Of a DNA stretch of 64,000 bases, positions 42,150-54,950 are shown in pieces (within the stretch, counting starts at the first letter, position 1; every line of letters begins with the position of its first letter). The stretch is taken from the NCBI GenBank assembly GCA_000611775.1, contig KK106981.1, forward strand, positions 5,520,927 to 5,584,926, read 5' to 3'. Under the pieces are notes generated by a model that saw only the letters and a list, made by a program, of their open reading frames with translations, made no database searches and had not been told where the DNA came from. The DNA comes from Umbilicaria muhlenbergii (Eukaryota > Ascomycota > Lecanoromycetes > Umbilicariales > Umbilicariaceae). The position numbers were made by a program, and so were the translations under genes.

Positions 42150-44125
42150 ATGGGGTGGTCGTACCACTTCGTGGACCTCAGCGACGAGCAAAAGGACCGC
42201 CGGCGCCAACTGCTCGACCATTATGCTTTAGTTGCCCAGCTGTCAATGTTGATACCTCTACTACTCACTCAGCTCTCGTTTGTATTCAAAAGACTATGGG
42301 GTCCGGGGATCCGGAGAGTGAAGAAAGAGCGAGGAAGTCCTTTGCCTGGGAACCCTCAGTCGCGAAGAAGCAACCCCTGGTTGACAAGCTGGAGGAAGGT
42401 TGCGTGGTGGCTAGATAGTCCTATAGTAAGTGGCTGGGGCTCGAGATGGGAGTGGATTATTGCTGGGCTATGGGCTGCGTGGCTACTTGTACTGGTTGTT
42501 AAAGACACCGGAGATGGTATGGGAGCCTCGAACAATATCTCCTGAAGTTGCAAATCTTTCCCGTTTATATGATCGTTTTTGAGCTACAAACTGTCTTTCC
42601 ACTACTTCAGATCATTGAACCCAGTGTCCCTACATGAAAACGGCTTTCCCTACCCTGTTCCCCGCTGTCCAAATATCTATTCACAAATTTCCGTCTCCTG
42701 CTTTAAGTCTCATGAGTAAATCGAGGCTTACGAACACAAGACTACCTCCACCTCACCAAACGCTTCGGCATAGTCGCCGCCTCCCAACTCCCCCTCCACT
42801 ACCTCCTCTCCGCCAAAACATCCTGGAGCCCGATTCAGTACCTCACACGAATGAGCCACGAAGAAATAAACCCGTACCACCGCCTCCTCGGTCGCATCCT
42901 CATAACCTTCTTCAGCATCCACGTAACCCTCTACCTAAACTTCTTCATCCAAGCCAACCTTCTCCGCAAGCGCATCCTCAACCGTGACGTCCTCCTCGGC
43001 ATCCTCGCCATATCCAGCCTCCTCATCCTCAACATAACCGCTCTCGCCCGAATCCGCCATCGCAACTACCGCCTCTTTTACACCCTGCACGTCCTTCTTG
43101 CGGGCACCCTCCTCCCAACCCTCTACTTCCACGTCTCCCATCTGCGCCCTTACGTCCTCGAAGCAGCAAGCATCTACCTCACCAACCTCATCCACCGCAC
43201 CCTTTCCCGCCGCTCCTTCCCCGCAACCCTAACCCTCAATCCGCACGACCCATCCCTCCTCTCCATCACCATCCGCCCCCCCAAACCCTTCCATTGCCAT
43301 CCAGGCCAACACATCTACATCTCCCTCCCCTCCTCCTCCCGCCTGCCCCACCTCCGCACCAACCCCTTTACAATCGCCAACCTCCCACCCCACGACTTCC
43401 GCATCCACCTCCACGCCCGCCCCCTCTCCGGCACCACCGCCCTCCTCGCGCATCTCGCGCAAACCCTACCCGACAGCCAACATCTCAGTCTCAGCATCGA
43501 AGGCCCCTATGGCGCCTCGTCCCATTTCCCAGACTTCGCGGGGGAGTTCGATCGCGTCTTACTCGTTGCGGGGGGGGTGGGCGCGACGTTCGCTGTTCCT
43601 ATCTATCGCAATTTGCTCGAGGAGGGGGGGGAGGGGCGGGTGAGGTTTGTGTGGGCGGTGAGGGGGAGGGGGAATGCGGCGTGGGGACTTGCGGCGTTGC
43701 GGGAGGATATTGGGGGTGGGATGCCGAGGGGGTTTGAGTTGTTTGTTACGGGGAGGAGGGAGCGGAGGGGTGATAGGCAGGGGGGTACGGGAGGCGGAGA
43801 TGAGGGGGACGGCGAGGGGGTTGAGTTGTTGGAACGGGACGCGGGGCTGATTGGAGTGGGGGATGGGGAGGAAGGAGATGCGAACGAGGATGAAGAGGAG
43901 GGAAAGGATGCGGATGATGGGGTTAGGAGTCGTTCTGGTGTGAAATATAGAAGGCCGGACCTGCGGAGGATTGTCGATGAAGTGTTCTCGGATGCGGAGG
44001 TGAGACGGGTGGCGGTATTGGTTTGTGGACCGGCTGGGATGGGGGAGGCGCTCAGGAGGGAGGTGGGGAGGTGGGTTGGCCGCGGAGTGGACGTTTGGTG
44101 GCATTGTGAGGAGTTTGCTTGGTAA
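42150..44125 (+). CDS. Ferric reductase, FRE/NOX family transmembrane protein
   Basis: Two exons, 42150-42516 and 42741-44125, giving 583 residues. The 224-bp intron is longer than most here. It moves electrons from NADPH through FAD and two hemes to reduce iron or copper outside the cell or in a vacuole. The N-terminus has hydrophobic helices (HYALVAQLSMLIPLLLTQLS). The Ferric_reduct domain follows with heme histidines in NPYHRLLGR, FFSIHVTLYL, YTLHVLLAG and LYFHVSH. The FAD-binding stretch is HPGQHIYISLP with RTNPFTIAN, where His of the usual HPFTI is Asn. NADPH parts are LLVAGGVGATFAVPIYRNLL and CGPAGMGEALRREVG. An acidic, low-complexity insert of about 60 residues lies within the NAD-binding domain. 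Exon composition flips from C-rich to G-rich near 43560. Metal specificity is unknown. Confidence 0.9.
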
Positions 44126-45832
44126 GGTCGAGGGAGGGCGCTGTCGATGTGGTACGGGGGTGTTTATAGAAGGGTTGTAAGGACTATAGAAGGGATGGGG
44201 GTTTAGGTTTCTGGAGCTGGAATGAGCTCTTGGTCATGAGGCTTGTTGGAGGTCGGGCTGTAAGATGTATCGAAAATAAAATATGCTATGTTGGGAGATG
44301 TGACAGGTTTTAGGGCTGGCGGAGAGCATAATGTGTTGATAGTTTACTTCTCTAATCGCTAGATTCACACAACCGACATCCTAAATGGATGGGTGTCCTG
44401 ACGTGATGTAGGCCTTAGCACAATAACAAGACAAATGAATTGGAGCAGAAGCAAATCCGTAGGGCTTTCGACTAGTACAGCCACAGCCCTTATCATAGCA
44501 TGCTAAGCGATTCATAGTTTTTAATCCTAGCTCTAGCAGTTAGGGCAGACTTGGTAAATAGGGAATTGAGAATTCGGGTTGTTCGTTGTTCGAAGCTAAA
44601 CCAGACAGAAAGATACTCGTACAAGATAAGTCGAGTCGTTGCTAGTTATTTCCGTCTCGACTCCAACGGTATATGAACAACATTTCGCGAGACCTTTGCT
44701 TTAAGATGGGAAACCATCCAATTGTATCGCCTTCCTCCCGAATTTGCCGTACACGAAACACAAACCCTTCGAGCGCCGTCGAATTGTGTGAAATGTTTTT
44801 GCAAAGAAAAGAAGTGCGTAGTCACCTTCTGAGGTCCCTATCCACATCTACGGGGCAGCAGTGACGTATGCCGTCATGGTGATGAAAACATCGGTGGTTT
44901 GGGTGGCGGTAAGAGTGATGCTCGTGAATGGAACAACGGTGGTCTTGGTGGCCAGGGCATTTGGAGAAGTAAAAAAACAGCTACACGCGGAGCTGATGCG
45001 GCTTGCATGGACAGTTGTGAGGTAAGTAGGAGTGGCGACTCCACGCTTCGCTTTGACAGCAGGGCGAATGCAGCCAGCCTAAAATTATTGCATTCAAAGT
45101 CGGGAATGGAAAGTGGGGTGCATGCTGGGACTTACAGGCGTGAAGTCGGTGAAGCAGTCGCGATCATAGAACGTGAATACATCGACTATGTCCACGACAT
45201 GGCCTGCTGTGGTGCTACTCGTACTACTGCTGCGGAGTTTAGTGCTCATTGCCTTTTCTTAAAAGCGCTATGTGCTCTATACTAATGAAACTATGTAGGA
45301 GTATTTGCTCTGCTGAGAAGTGATATCAATGCCTCAACGGACTTATTACACTTTTTGATATGCTGCGGATATTCGTCTCCAGTCTTGTTGCCCATCGTTT
45401 CGAAATGAAACATGTGCAGCCATTGCACGAAAGCCCCCATTCGACCTTACGACTGCAGCGATCGACCCATGGAAAGCCAACCACGCACATGAAGCGATAT
45501 GGATTACCACCGTGTCCATCAAGGAGGTCGGTATCTTAAGGGTATCAGATCCTCACGTATGCGAGGACTGAAGCTCGCTCGGCCATGCAGAACACGTCCA
45601 GCAGGTCTTCACAAATTATGCATTCTTTTCACTGTGGGTATCTGACAAGATGTACAACCGCAGAAGAAACCAAAGTACATTGCAAGTACGCAACTCGTAG
45701 CCAAAAGAGATGCAAACAACGGACACCTTCAGATGTACGAGAAAAGGCCTTCGGATCGCTAAAACGCGTCAAAGCAGTAATTACGTCCAAACCATTATCG
45801 AAATATCTGATATCTCCACCCTATCCGTCACC
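44126..45832. other. Intergenic 1.7 kb, no gene seen
   Basis: It lies between the 3' ends of the ferric reductase and glycogenin genes. A 128-codon plus-strand frame at 44899-45285 has Gly/Ala/Ser composition without a domain and is not called. No tRNA-like structure was recognised. Confidence 0.45.
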
Positions 45833-48060
45833 TCAAGACTCGGTCGAACTAAAAACTCCCTCGTCCTCGCCACTCTTCTCCACTTTCCTGGCCCCGAAGT
45901 CCAATTCCGCAAACTCAGTACTGGGCAGAGGTGGCACCTGATCCTCTTCACCGAGCGTTGGCGTCACACCCCCCGGGAGTTTTCGGAGTGGAATTTCCCT
46001 CGGAGGACTCATTAGGTCTGGCCGAGAGAGCACGTTCGAGTGCCGCCGCTGCAACTCCTCCAGCTTGGCGACGGGGTCCCAATCCTCCTGCTTCGGTACT
46101 CCCTCCGCAGCGGGCAAGTTGCCTTCGGCGTCTCGTTCCTCGCCCCAGAAATTACTGGGACGCCGTACTGGAGCCGGGGTGACGGGGAGACTGGGGCGTT
46201 CGATTTCAGTGGGGAAGTCGGTTAGTATCATGCTTGAGCGGCGTCTCTGCGGTATTGAGTCAGGCTCTTCTGGATAGAGTGCGGAGCCGTCTTCTGCACT
46301 CGGACTGAGGGCGGAGTGTGACAAGACATGGACCTTGCCACGGCGTCTTTGAAGGTTGTTGAAGATGTAGCGCTCTATTTCAGGGATCTCATCCCATGCG
46401 TTGGTCCGAGTAAAGGTAGAGAATGGTTCTGGGGAAGTGACCTGGATTGCGGGAGTGGGAGGACTGGAGTTCTCTGCTTGTGTATTATCATCGGTGGTTA
46501 AGGATGGAGAAAGCATGCTTTGTGGAGGTGACAATGGCTTATCGTCCGGGAAAACACGGGTTGCCTTCGCCTGATGCTCTTCCCAAGGGAAGATCGGTTT
46601 TGGCCGATCATCCATTGGTGGCGTCTTGGGTATTTCATACCACATGCCCTTTGGAGGTTCAGGATACTTTGGTGCTTTGAAAAGACTAGGATCTTCGGAC
46701 ATGGTGTAGGTTTGTGTTGGGAAATTAGAGGCTTCTGGGCGAGCATTCTGTGGCGGAGGTTGGCTTCTCAAGTTAGCATAAATCCACTCGTCAGAAGATA
46801 CAGTGGACGTACCGCATCGCGTCCCATTCCATTTGGGGTGCGGAGAAAGGTTGCTGCTCGACAGTGCGAGGGGGGGCAGTCTCATCTCCCTGAGTCGTCT
46901 CATCATGGAGAGTTTCTTCGGTTAGCGGTGGTTCGACCGTGTCCACGGGGTCTTCTGGCTCTCGAGATTCTCCTACCAATGAATCCGCCAAGGAGAATCC
47001 ACTGTTGGAACTCGTAGCATCGCCTTTGACATAACGGCGCACCGTCTGCAGACCTTGATGAGTTCGCCCAGAGCTGTAGGCTGTCATCTAACGAGATGAT
47101 TCAGCAAGTAGCAACCGATTTATCGACGTCATATAGACTAACCGGTGTCCTGTAATGTTTGTCGTAGACCGACCACCATCTGCCAAGCAATTCTTCATAC
47201 ACCCCACCTGCTCCCCTTGCTTCCCTACCCATGACCCATGGCTTGTCATGGCCGATGAAGTGTACCATATTGATGCTGCTCTGAAAATGCCGGTACGCCG
47301 GGACATATTGATAGTGCCCGCTGGGTGTGCAGTTGTAGGTGAAGCTCAGTCTTTGCCAATCCCGAAAGTGCATGTTCAACAGCCCCTGGTCCGCACCATC
47401 GAAGCTTATTCCTCGTTGAGCCAGGGCTAGCAGAGCGTAGTAATCCCCCATGTCAGGCTTAAGCACGAGGACGCCGCTATTGAAGCAATCGGGCCACCCA
47501 ATGTCCGGCACAGCGGCGAAGTTGGTATCGAGATCAAATAGTTCGTCTGGAGCGCGCAATGCAACGACGTCCGCATCAAGATATACTATGCGTTGGAACT
47601 GCGTTTGGCGCCACAAAGCTATCTTGGTAAAGGTGGATGATAGATCAGGACGGTTCATTAAGTACAGGTTGGCGGGAGTTTGATTGACAATGCGGCTGAC
47701 GGGGATGACCTGGTCATATAGATTCTATAAAACCACATCAGTAAGTGAGATAAAAGAAGTGCCAGAGGGGTCGTACCCTAAGCTCCTCGATGGTCGACGG
47801 CTTTAAGGTATCTGGGGTGATCAAGATAGCAAGCTGCTTCTTGGTACCGCCATCTCTGAGTGACCGAGCCAAGACTGCAGCACCTGCGGTCATATGCGTG
47901 TTAGTGTCTGAGAAGGCAAGGTCATATCATTTCCATCATACCTGGCAGGTAGCCATCGCTCATGAGAAGCTAGTATACCATCAGTCTTCCACGCGATCTA
48001 CTACAGGGTATGAAAAGGGCAACAAACCGTGCAATACGCATCATGCGCTGTGGCAGCCAT
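45833..48060 (-). CDS. Glycogenin (GT8 self-glucosylating primer of glycogen)
   Basis: Six exons on the minus strand (48060-48028, 47969-47942, 47883-47777, 47724-47143, 47087-46813, 46766-45833), 652 residues with all phases closing. The first two exons are only 33 and 28 nt. The GT8 domain begins MAATAHDAYC, then LLMSDGYLPGAAVLARSLRD, with the manganese-binding DAD at about 106-108 in YLDADVVALR. GADQGLLN and HFIGHDKPW are conserved. Tyr in GHYQYVPAY is the likely self-glucosylation site by comparison with mammalian Tyr195. A long disordered linker ends in WDPVAKLEELQRR, which looks like the C-terminal glycogen-synthase-binding motif of fungal glycogenins. It starts glycogen chains in the cytosol using UDP-glucose. 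Introns are 46-58 bp. Confidence 0.94.
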
Positions 48061-48909
48061 TCCTATGACTGGAATAGCTATGACTGAGCCAGGACTTCCG
48101 TTTCAGGTAGCTCAAGTACGGAGGAAGTCATTACGAGGAGAGCATGCGGGCGGTGGGATCGAGATTTGTAGTCTCATAGATTGGAGATTGGAGCTGTGGA
48201 GTTTGCCCCGCCCTGATTTGATGGCCGAGGACAGGCATTACGCTTTTGCCTGTCTAGCGCCGTTATAGTTTTGCCGGTGTCCAGCGCCAGCAATTCTTAT
48301 GTATGTGGGATGTTTCCAGTTCCACTGGCATATCTGGCGTAAATTGATAGCATAATATGTTTCTTACATACTGTCGCAGTATGTCGCAGTACCGTCCTCT
48401 GTGAACCATTCTGCCATTCTTCACAATATTAGAATACAATGCACGGAGCGCAGATACCGATAAGTCGGCCTCGAAGCTCGACTAAACTTCCCATGTCTTC
48501 TGCCCCGCATCCATGTTCCTGCTTCGAGTCATTACCTTACCTTTATTTTACTCTAAGGAGTTGGCCCGATGCACTATGATGGCATTGGGAGGATGACCTG
48601 ACATTCGCCTCAACAGTGCATGGTATTATAGCACGCGATTACCTCGCTGAACACTAACGATCAAAGACAACGCTCGAGGCATAACAGAAGTCTGGGTATC
48701 TAAACTAAGACAAGCCGACTTTGTGACGTCGAAATCTTCATGGAGGAGGTATCAACCCCAGCTAGTGAAGACCCATGGACGTAAAAATACCAAAGCCACT
48801 TTACGGTCCAGCATAACCAATGGTCTCCCTATTGTCATCGACAAGCCGGCCGTACCTGCAGGAGGATAGTCAGTAAAACTGATCGTACTTCCATCATGTT
48901 CGACCAGAC
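48061..48909. other. Intergenic 850 bp
   Basis: Promoter region of glycogenin and the 3' flank of the GT90 gene, both on the minus strand. It has no recognisable gene. A CTGTCGCAGTA/TGTCGCAGTA near-repeat lies at about 48372-48395. Confidence 0.45.
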
Positions 48910-51900
48910 TTACTCCAGGAGTAATCTGAAAAACCAGACTTCAAAATCCTCGTTCCGGAGCGCTTTCCCCGTCCATTCCCGTCCCTGATCAGCAATCCGA
49001 GGCGCCTGTGCTTTCCCCTCCTCTTCCTGCGCGAAATATCGTACACTCTCCACATACTCCTCCCCCTTCAACGACAGCGGGATGTAATGCACCCACGGCC
49101 GTATCCACTCCTCGTGCCATTCCCTAAACATCGCTACTTTGTACACCAAGCTCATGCTCTTGAGGAATGCGTAGAATCGACCGCTGAATGCATTGCCGTC
49201 GATATCCAGAAGGTATTTGTAAGCCCAGGCGTCCTGCTGCTTAGCCGGCTCGACAACGTCGAAGAATTCCCGCTGAGCGTCGCAGTCGCCGGGGTCACAT
49301 TGGCCGACGTGACTGAACTTCACATCGAAAATGTCCTTGTAATCCGGCCTGCTCACTTCCTTGACCTTCCACTCCGCTGTGGTTCCGTCCGCACCTACTT
49401 GCTTCGCAAGCACCCTAGCCGAGCCGAGCGCGTTGATCTTCTGCACGAACAGCTGCCGGTGCTGGCGTCTCCATCCCCCGTCTCTAGAGAAGCCTCCGGT
49501 AGTAGAACCCCGCCAGTACATCTTGTTCTCCTTCTTGTCCCAGTCCAAGTCCTTCTTCTTCTCGTAACTCACTTTTCCGGCCCAGTACCATGGGGAGGGG
49601 TAGAGTATATCCTGAAAGCTACTGATTTTGCTTTGGGAGAAGATTGGAAAGAGATCATGAACAATGTCAAAGGCGTTGGGCCGATCGAAAAATCCGTAGC
49701 TCACTCGTAGAGAAGGTGACATGCATATGTCGGAGAACGCGGTCTTGTTGTACATAAATCCCACTTCGGAGAAAGCGTACGACGTAATGTTGTCTGCAGT
49801 GGTTTCGTCCAAAGCTCGAGACGGACTGTCCGGAGAGCACGATTGCCGAGAGGACGTCCATGTTGGCTGATGTGCGAATCTGTTGAACCTTGTTATCCTG
49901 ACCTCGGGGAATCGTTTGCCATCGTCCACATCCTCAGGTCTCCCAGACCACGCGTTTCGAGGCGACTTGTTGGCGAGAGCTGCTGGCATTGACTCATCCG
50001 TTGCTTTTTTCACTAATCTGATCAAATCCTCATGCGGCACTATGACTCGCGGCTCGTCGTGGATGTTGAAGGGAAGATCCATGTCCGGCAAATACTGGAC
50101 AAAACTCTTCATCATACCCACAGTCGCCTTTTGTTGCCACTCGGCGCCGCCTTCAACATTGACAGCTTGTCCATCTCGAATCAGCAAGCCCAGCAATGCG
50201 TTATCAAATCCCAAAGCCTCTCTTGCTCTCCCCCTAATGGTTGAAGGTTCCAGAGCCCAGAATGGTAGTAGAGAGTGGTAAATGGTATCATATTCATCAA
50301 TGAGCTGTACGCCTTTGTCCTTTGCAAATTCATACCATTTATCGAAATTAGGCGGTGGAGGTATCCGATATCTCCGTCTGTATTCTGCCAAGGCTTCTGC
50401 CAGGGAGCTTGATTGCCTAGCTTTCAACGACTCCCAGTCCCGCTCGGCTTCGGTTATGAGCTGATAGATTGGATGGGACTCGGCAGTAGATGGCAGTACC
50501 GGCTGTGTGTCCATTGGAGAAGTCTTGCTCTTTGAGCCTGTGATATGCAGGTTTGTTACACCAAGAGGGTGCCGTAGGAGTAGAATTGTGAATCCTATGA
50601 ACGAGCACAACGCGACCAGAATAGTAAACTGCTTCGCCCTCATCCTCCTGCGTGACTCCGAAGCGACGTATGACGTGGACAGCGGGTCATGGAAGAAACA
50701 GTACGTCGCAGCTGCTGAGAGGGAGGAGAACCATGCCGCTGTGAAGGTAACTGATGTCAGCAGCCTGATGAGATGCGCTCCGCCAAGGTCAGTAAAAGCC
50801 GCCGCGAGCGCTCCCTGATGTTGCACCTAGGAAAGAATACGAGATTAGCGTGGCTCGGTGGCCGTCAGAAACACAGGACGAAGCCATAAAAAACACCAAG
50901 TTTTTCGGATGAAATGCAAAGTACATCGAAGAAATATCAGAATCGATAATCATGATTTCCTATCTCTTCTTTTTGGCACAGCGGATGCGCTGTGGTCATT
51001 CATACTTGAGAATTTCACCGTACCCTATATTGACCATCTTGTCCACATTGATCGTATTGCGCGCTGCCGTCGTGATTTCTGTGGACAGGTCCACCTTACT
51101 TGTTAGGGAAGAGACGAGATAGATGTTTCGACCATCTAGCGTCCAAGTGGCATCAAGAACAAGGACAGCCCTGAAGCAGGTGCACAGCAAGAACTCGACA
51201 ATCCGGTGGTGGGGTTTCTGCGTAACCACTCTCTCCAGGTAATAGCCCAGCCTCAAATAAATCGAAGATGGGACAATGGAGGTGCACATATGTACAAGAA
51301 ATTTCACATCACTAGTGCTTCATAAACGTGCTGTAGAAAGAACTTACCAAGGCAAACATTACCACATTCTTCAAGCCCATAGCAACCGTAACCATCAGCT
51401 CTTGGAGCATTCCGACACGTCTCATGCCTCTCCTCCAATCTTCGCCCACATAATCTTTGAATCGAAAATTCTCGAAGCAGAGAGAGGCACATCCGCAGCC
51501 AATTGATACAACGGCCGCCAGCTCCTGCAAGATTCTTCCTGAGGGAGCCAACGTCGTCGGCACGTTCAACGATAACCGTCTGCTATGCGAGCCGTTGGCA
51601 GGCCTTGTGTCCTCTCTCTTAGCCGTTCCCTCATCGCTTCTGAAACCCAATGTGCTTTGGAGAAGCGTGTATGCTAGAGTCGTACTGGCAGCACTGCTAA
51701 GACCGAGAGCAAGGACGGGCGACGTGGTAAAGGGTTGTTGGAGCGCAATGAGAGAGGATAAGGATATGATAAGAAGCAGTGTCCTCGGGTATTGAAAATG
51801 GGTCTCACTGGCGGTGCTTGACGCTGGTAATGTAGGGGACAAGGAGCCGTCGCTTTCGCGTAGCCAGCGAAGGGTAACCACGGCGATGGGCAGAACAGCC

Positions 51901-52351
51901 TGCAAGCAACAATCCATTAATATTTGCTCTTCAAGACGACGTCTCTCTGAGGTGAAGCTACCTTCAGACACCAAAGCCCTGACCCTCCACCAGCGGCTTG
52001 GTCGCAAACGCTCGCAAGCACAAGCGCACCCCCAGCTGCCCAACACCGCCTTCTCCGTTCAACATCTTGTCGTGCGTCAGAGACTTGGTTGTCCGTAGAA
52101 ACTCTGCGCTTTGCGAATGTATATGCACATATTACAGCCCACGATGCGGCCTGGATGAGGAGCGCGTGGCCAGAAGCTGCTCCACTTTGTATGATTGCGC
52201 TGAGCACAATCGAAGTTGGAATAAGGAACTTCGGTGACGAGGACAACCCATGGTAGGATTCAAGTGGTCGCAGAAATGGCATCGAAGAGTCACCATGAAT
52301 TGTACTGTCGTGCAAAGGCCAAAGAGCATTCTTCAGACGGAAACTCCACAT
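48910..52351 (-). CDS. GT90-family (CAP10-like) glycosyltransferase with multi-span membrane N-terminus
   Basis: The last exon, 50826-48910, gives 638 residues. It holds the CAP10/GT90 domain with KVSYEKKKDLDWDKKENKMY leading into WRGSTTGGFSRDGGWRRQHR and FKSMSLVYKVAMFREWHEEW with WVHYIPLSL. Upstream exons add hydrophobic segments: 52351-51962 (signal-anchor and TM-like), 51899 to about 51350, and about 51315-51010. The first intron, 51961-51900, fits perfectly. The two introns at about 51310-51360 and 50827-51010 could not be placed exactly. The whole would be about 1000 residues, the usual size of fungal GT90 proteins with several N-terminal membrane spans. The related Cryptococcus Cap10 acts in capsule polysaccharide synthesis. 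In this fungus a Golgi xylosyl- or similar transferase is likely, but substrate and acceptor are unknown. Confidence 0.8.
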
Positions 52352-53223
52352 TCCTGGAGGGTGGATAAGCGAAGCCTAGAATGGGGGCAGTTACTTTACC
52401 TCTCCCCTCGACTTGTTTTCGTGACAGTAGTATTATCTGTTCGCCGCTACAGCATAGGATGTTCTACACCGAATCTTAGGTTTATATGCTTGGTTGCTGC
52501 GAGGACTTGATGGCTTCCAAGACATACAAATGCGTCAACGTCATTCATTGCATCCAAGACGAACTCTTGTAGACGGGTCCTGGTGAAGGAAACATTAAGG
52601 GACATTCACAGGCAAATTATCGCTGGCTATCATAGCATTCATCCGCGATGTAATTACTATTGTTACGTCTTTTCCTCCTGATACAATTGATCTGCGCTGT
52701 AGTAACTCCCTTGCAAATCTCGCAATCTATACGCAGATGCGTTCCTGAGAAAGAGTGTACTTTTTCCGCCTACAGTCGAGATCGTCATTTTCAAGCGGTG
52801 CTTTGCCGGAAGAAGTTGAGGCGCTGGCGAGTAAGAGCTTCCAAAGCTAACGCCGAGTCGCAGCGTCAAGGGCCGGATACTTGAGGGCTACATAGATGCG
52901 TGATTTGAAGGCGTAGTCGAAGGTCTTGATGTAGTTGGGAGTGATGAACTGGATGCCTTCATAGAACCTTGCTGTTCTGCTTAGCGGCTAAGGCATGAGC
53001 TGCTGCTACATTATGCTTGATCTAAAGGGAAGCTCAGTCAATGAAAAAGGAACTTTGGAGACCTTGTAGAGCAGCTTTACCTGCTGACGGTTGAGGTGCT
53101 CTACCGTAGCATTGGGAAATGCTCATTGAAGCGATGCTATCAAAGCCGTTCCCAGGATTTTGTAGAGGGCGCGAGAGGCTCAGGCCTACGGGGAAACCTC
53201 GCCACCTTTTGCAACACTCTTCC
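52352..53223. other. Intergenic 870 bp
   Basis: It lies between the start of the GT90 gene and the 3' end of the small unknown gene, both minus. Only short frames are present. Confidence 0.45.
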
Positions 53224-53864
53224 CTAGCTATGCTCTGAGACACCGGTACTCGTGCCCTTCGCCAGTTCCTTCACATTACGGCGTCCACGTTGACCATTAT
53301 GCAACCGCTGAACTCTCAGCAAGTCCCTATGTTTCAGAGGCGTAGATGGCTGTGTGGGAGGGTATTTCTCTGCTGTCAATCGCCTTATGTCTACGAAAGC
53401 TTGCCTCTGTTCAGGCTTCTGCATATCGAATTTTCCGATGCGCTTCGAGGGCTGTGCTTTCGGATTCGCGAACAAGTATAGATAACGGCTCTTCTGCAGT
53501 ATGTGGTATGTCGCTAGGACGTCGAGGCTAGGATCTTCACGTTCTTTTGGTGGCTGTGACATACCGTCAGTAAGTGATGCGCGTATGATTGCATTCTTTG
53601 GAGGCTGACCTTCCGTCCTAGGTACCAGAGTGTCTTCCGCTTCGGGTCATAGACGGGGCTGATGGTTGTGTGAAAGGTGAATCGAAACATTGAACGTGCG
53701 GCGTAGAAGTAGCCTGTAGGTCTTCCTTTAACGTCCTTCGCGTCGATATCGGATTCTCGTTGCTGCTGCAGTGTTGATAACAAGTTGTGGAGACAAGAGG
53801 CGTCTCTCCATTGCGTGTCGTCTTTGCCCATAAGCTGAAGTAGCTCTTCGCGCGATGGCCACAT
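53224..53864 (-). CDS. Small protein of unknown function
   Basis: Two exons on the minus strand, 53864-53610 and 53553-53224, with a 56-bp intron carrying a CTTACTGACG branch region, giving 194 residues. The start MWPSREELLQLMGKDD is the first ATG after the MITE. The open frame continues upstream into the MITE, so an earlier start cannot be ruled out. The protein is basic, with RSMFRFTFHTTISPVYDPKR, a Lys/Arg-rich second half and no signal peptide or membrane segment. I do not recognise a family. The clean phase of the intron and the balanced composition support a real gene, but there is no homology evidence. Confidence 0.5.
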
Positions 53865-53987
53865 GATTGAACACAGATGTAGACGTAGATGTTGATTGTT
53901 GCCCGGGATGTGATGACAAGGATGGTGACAGCTATGAAGAGTAAAGCAAAAATCAAAAGTCGTTAATGCGGCAACTGGAGGGTCCCG

Positions 53988-54476
53988 TAATCGTGCCCCG
54001 CCTACTAATAATCGTCCGCTTATTAGTGCTAGCCGGCTCAAAAACGCTGCCGGCTCAAAGACGCAATTAACAGCTCTTCCGAATTGAGATTCAGATATTG
54101 ACCCCAGCTTGAGATAACAACTCATATAATTCAAACTGAGCGTAGAAGAGCATATGATCTATCTATCTGAGTACTAATTATCACTGTAAAAGAGTATTGT
54201 TGAAGTTCTAAATAAGGAGGAATAGTCATGTTTTTTTGATTTCTACAAAGTATCAATTTTACATGATTTATATAATTTCATATACATCAACACCTTCAAA
54301 GAGATTCAAATTCACACCGATACTGTATTTAACTGTAGACTAAATCATGCAGCTTTCAGAAACCCTTAAACTTAACTGTGCATTGTGCAATCAAACAATG
54401 CGTCTTTTAGCCGGCAGCGTCTTTGAGCCGGCTAGCACTAATAAGCGGACGATTATTAGTAGGCGGGGCACGATTA
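53988..54476. mobile_element. MITE with 77-bp terminal inverted repeats, TA-flanked
   Basis: This 489-bp element has arms 53988-54064 and 54400-54476 that are inverted copies with two mismatches, both starting TAATCGTGCCCCGCCTACTA. The outer TA may be the duplicated target, as for Tc1/mariner-type elements. Each arm contains two direct copies of a GCCGGCTCAAAGACGC-like unit. The centre is AT-rich and non-coding. It lies about 124 bp upstream of the small unknown gene. Confidence 0.88.
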
Positions 54477-54950
54477 GACCAACGCCCACAACTTTTCACA
54501 TGGACACCCCCTCGAGACCCCCTCATGCGTAAGGTCAACATAAACGGAAGTTGCAACAGGGGGTTCCTCTACCCAATACAGCACCAACCTCAGACCTTGA
54601 GGCTATGAATTCCGTAAACTTGACGAGCCATTGAGCTCCGTATTCCGCAGTAATTATAAGAGTACCAGACATTGCAGTCCCTTTTGGATTTGTTGCTGAA
54701 GGTCGGGTATCGTTCTACGAGGACCCCTTCAGGCCATATATCATATGCGCATTCACTAACAGCTCACTAATAAGTCATCGACTTAGTTTCCTCCTACCTA
54801 AACACTATCGTGTAAGCATCTTTCTTTCCCATTCTCTTGCCTAATTGAGAAACTTCATTGTGGTGTCTGCTTCTCTTAGCATCTACTTCTTCGCATCTGC
54901 TTCTCTCAGCGTCTGTTTATCTCCGCGCCTGCTTCTCTCACACACGAAGT
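54477..54950. other. Intergenic 470 bp
   Basis: It lies between the MITE and the next plus-strand gene. It has a C/T-rich stretch with repeated CTTCTCT-like words at about 54868-54938, just upstream of the start. Such pyrimidine tracts are common in fungal promoters. Confidence 0.5.

Noticed and set aside
44899-45285. 128-codon plus-strand frame
   Set aside because: No domain, no intron logic and unusual composition. Cannot be supported as a gene.
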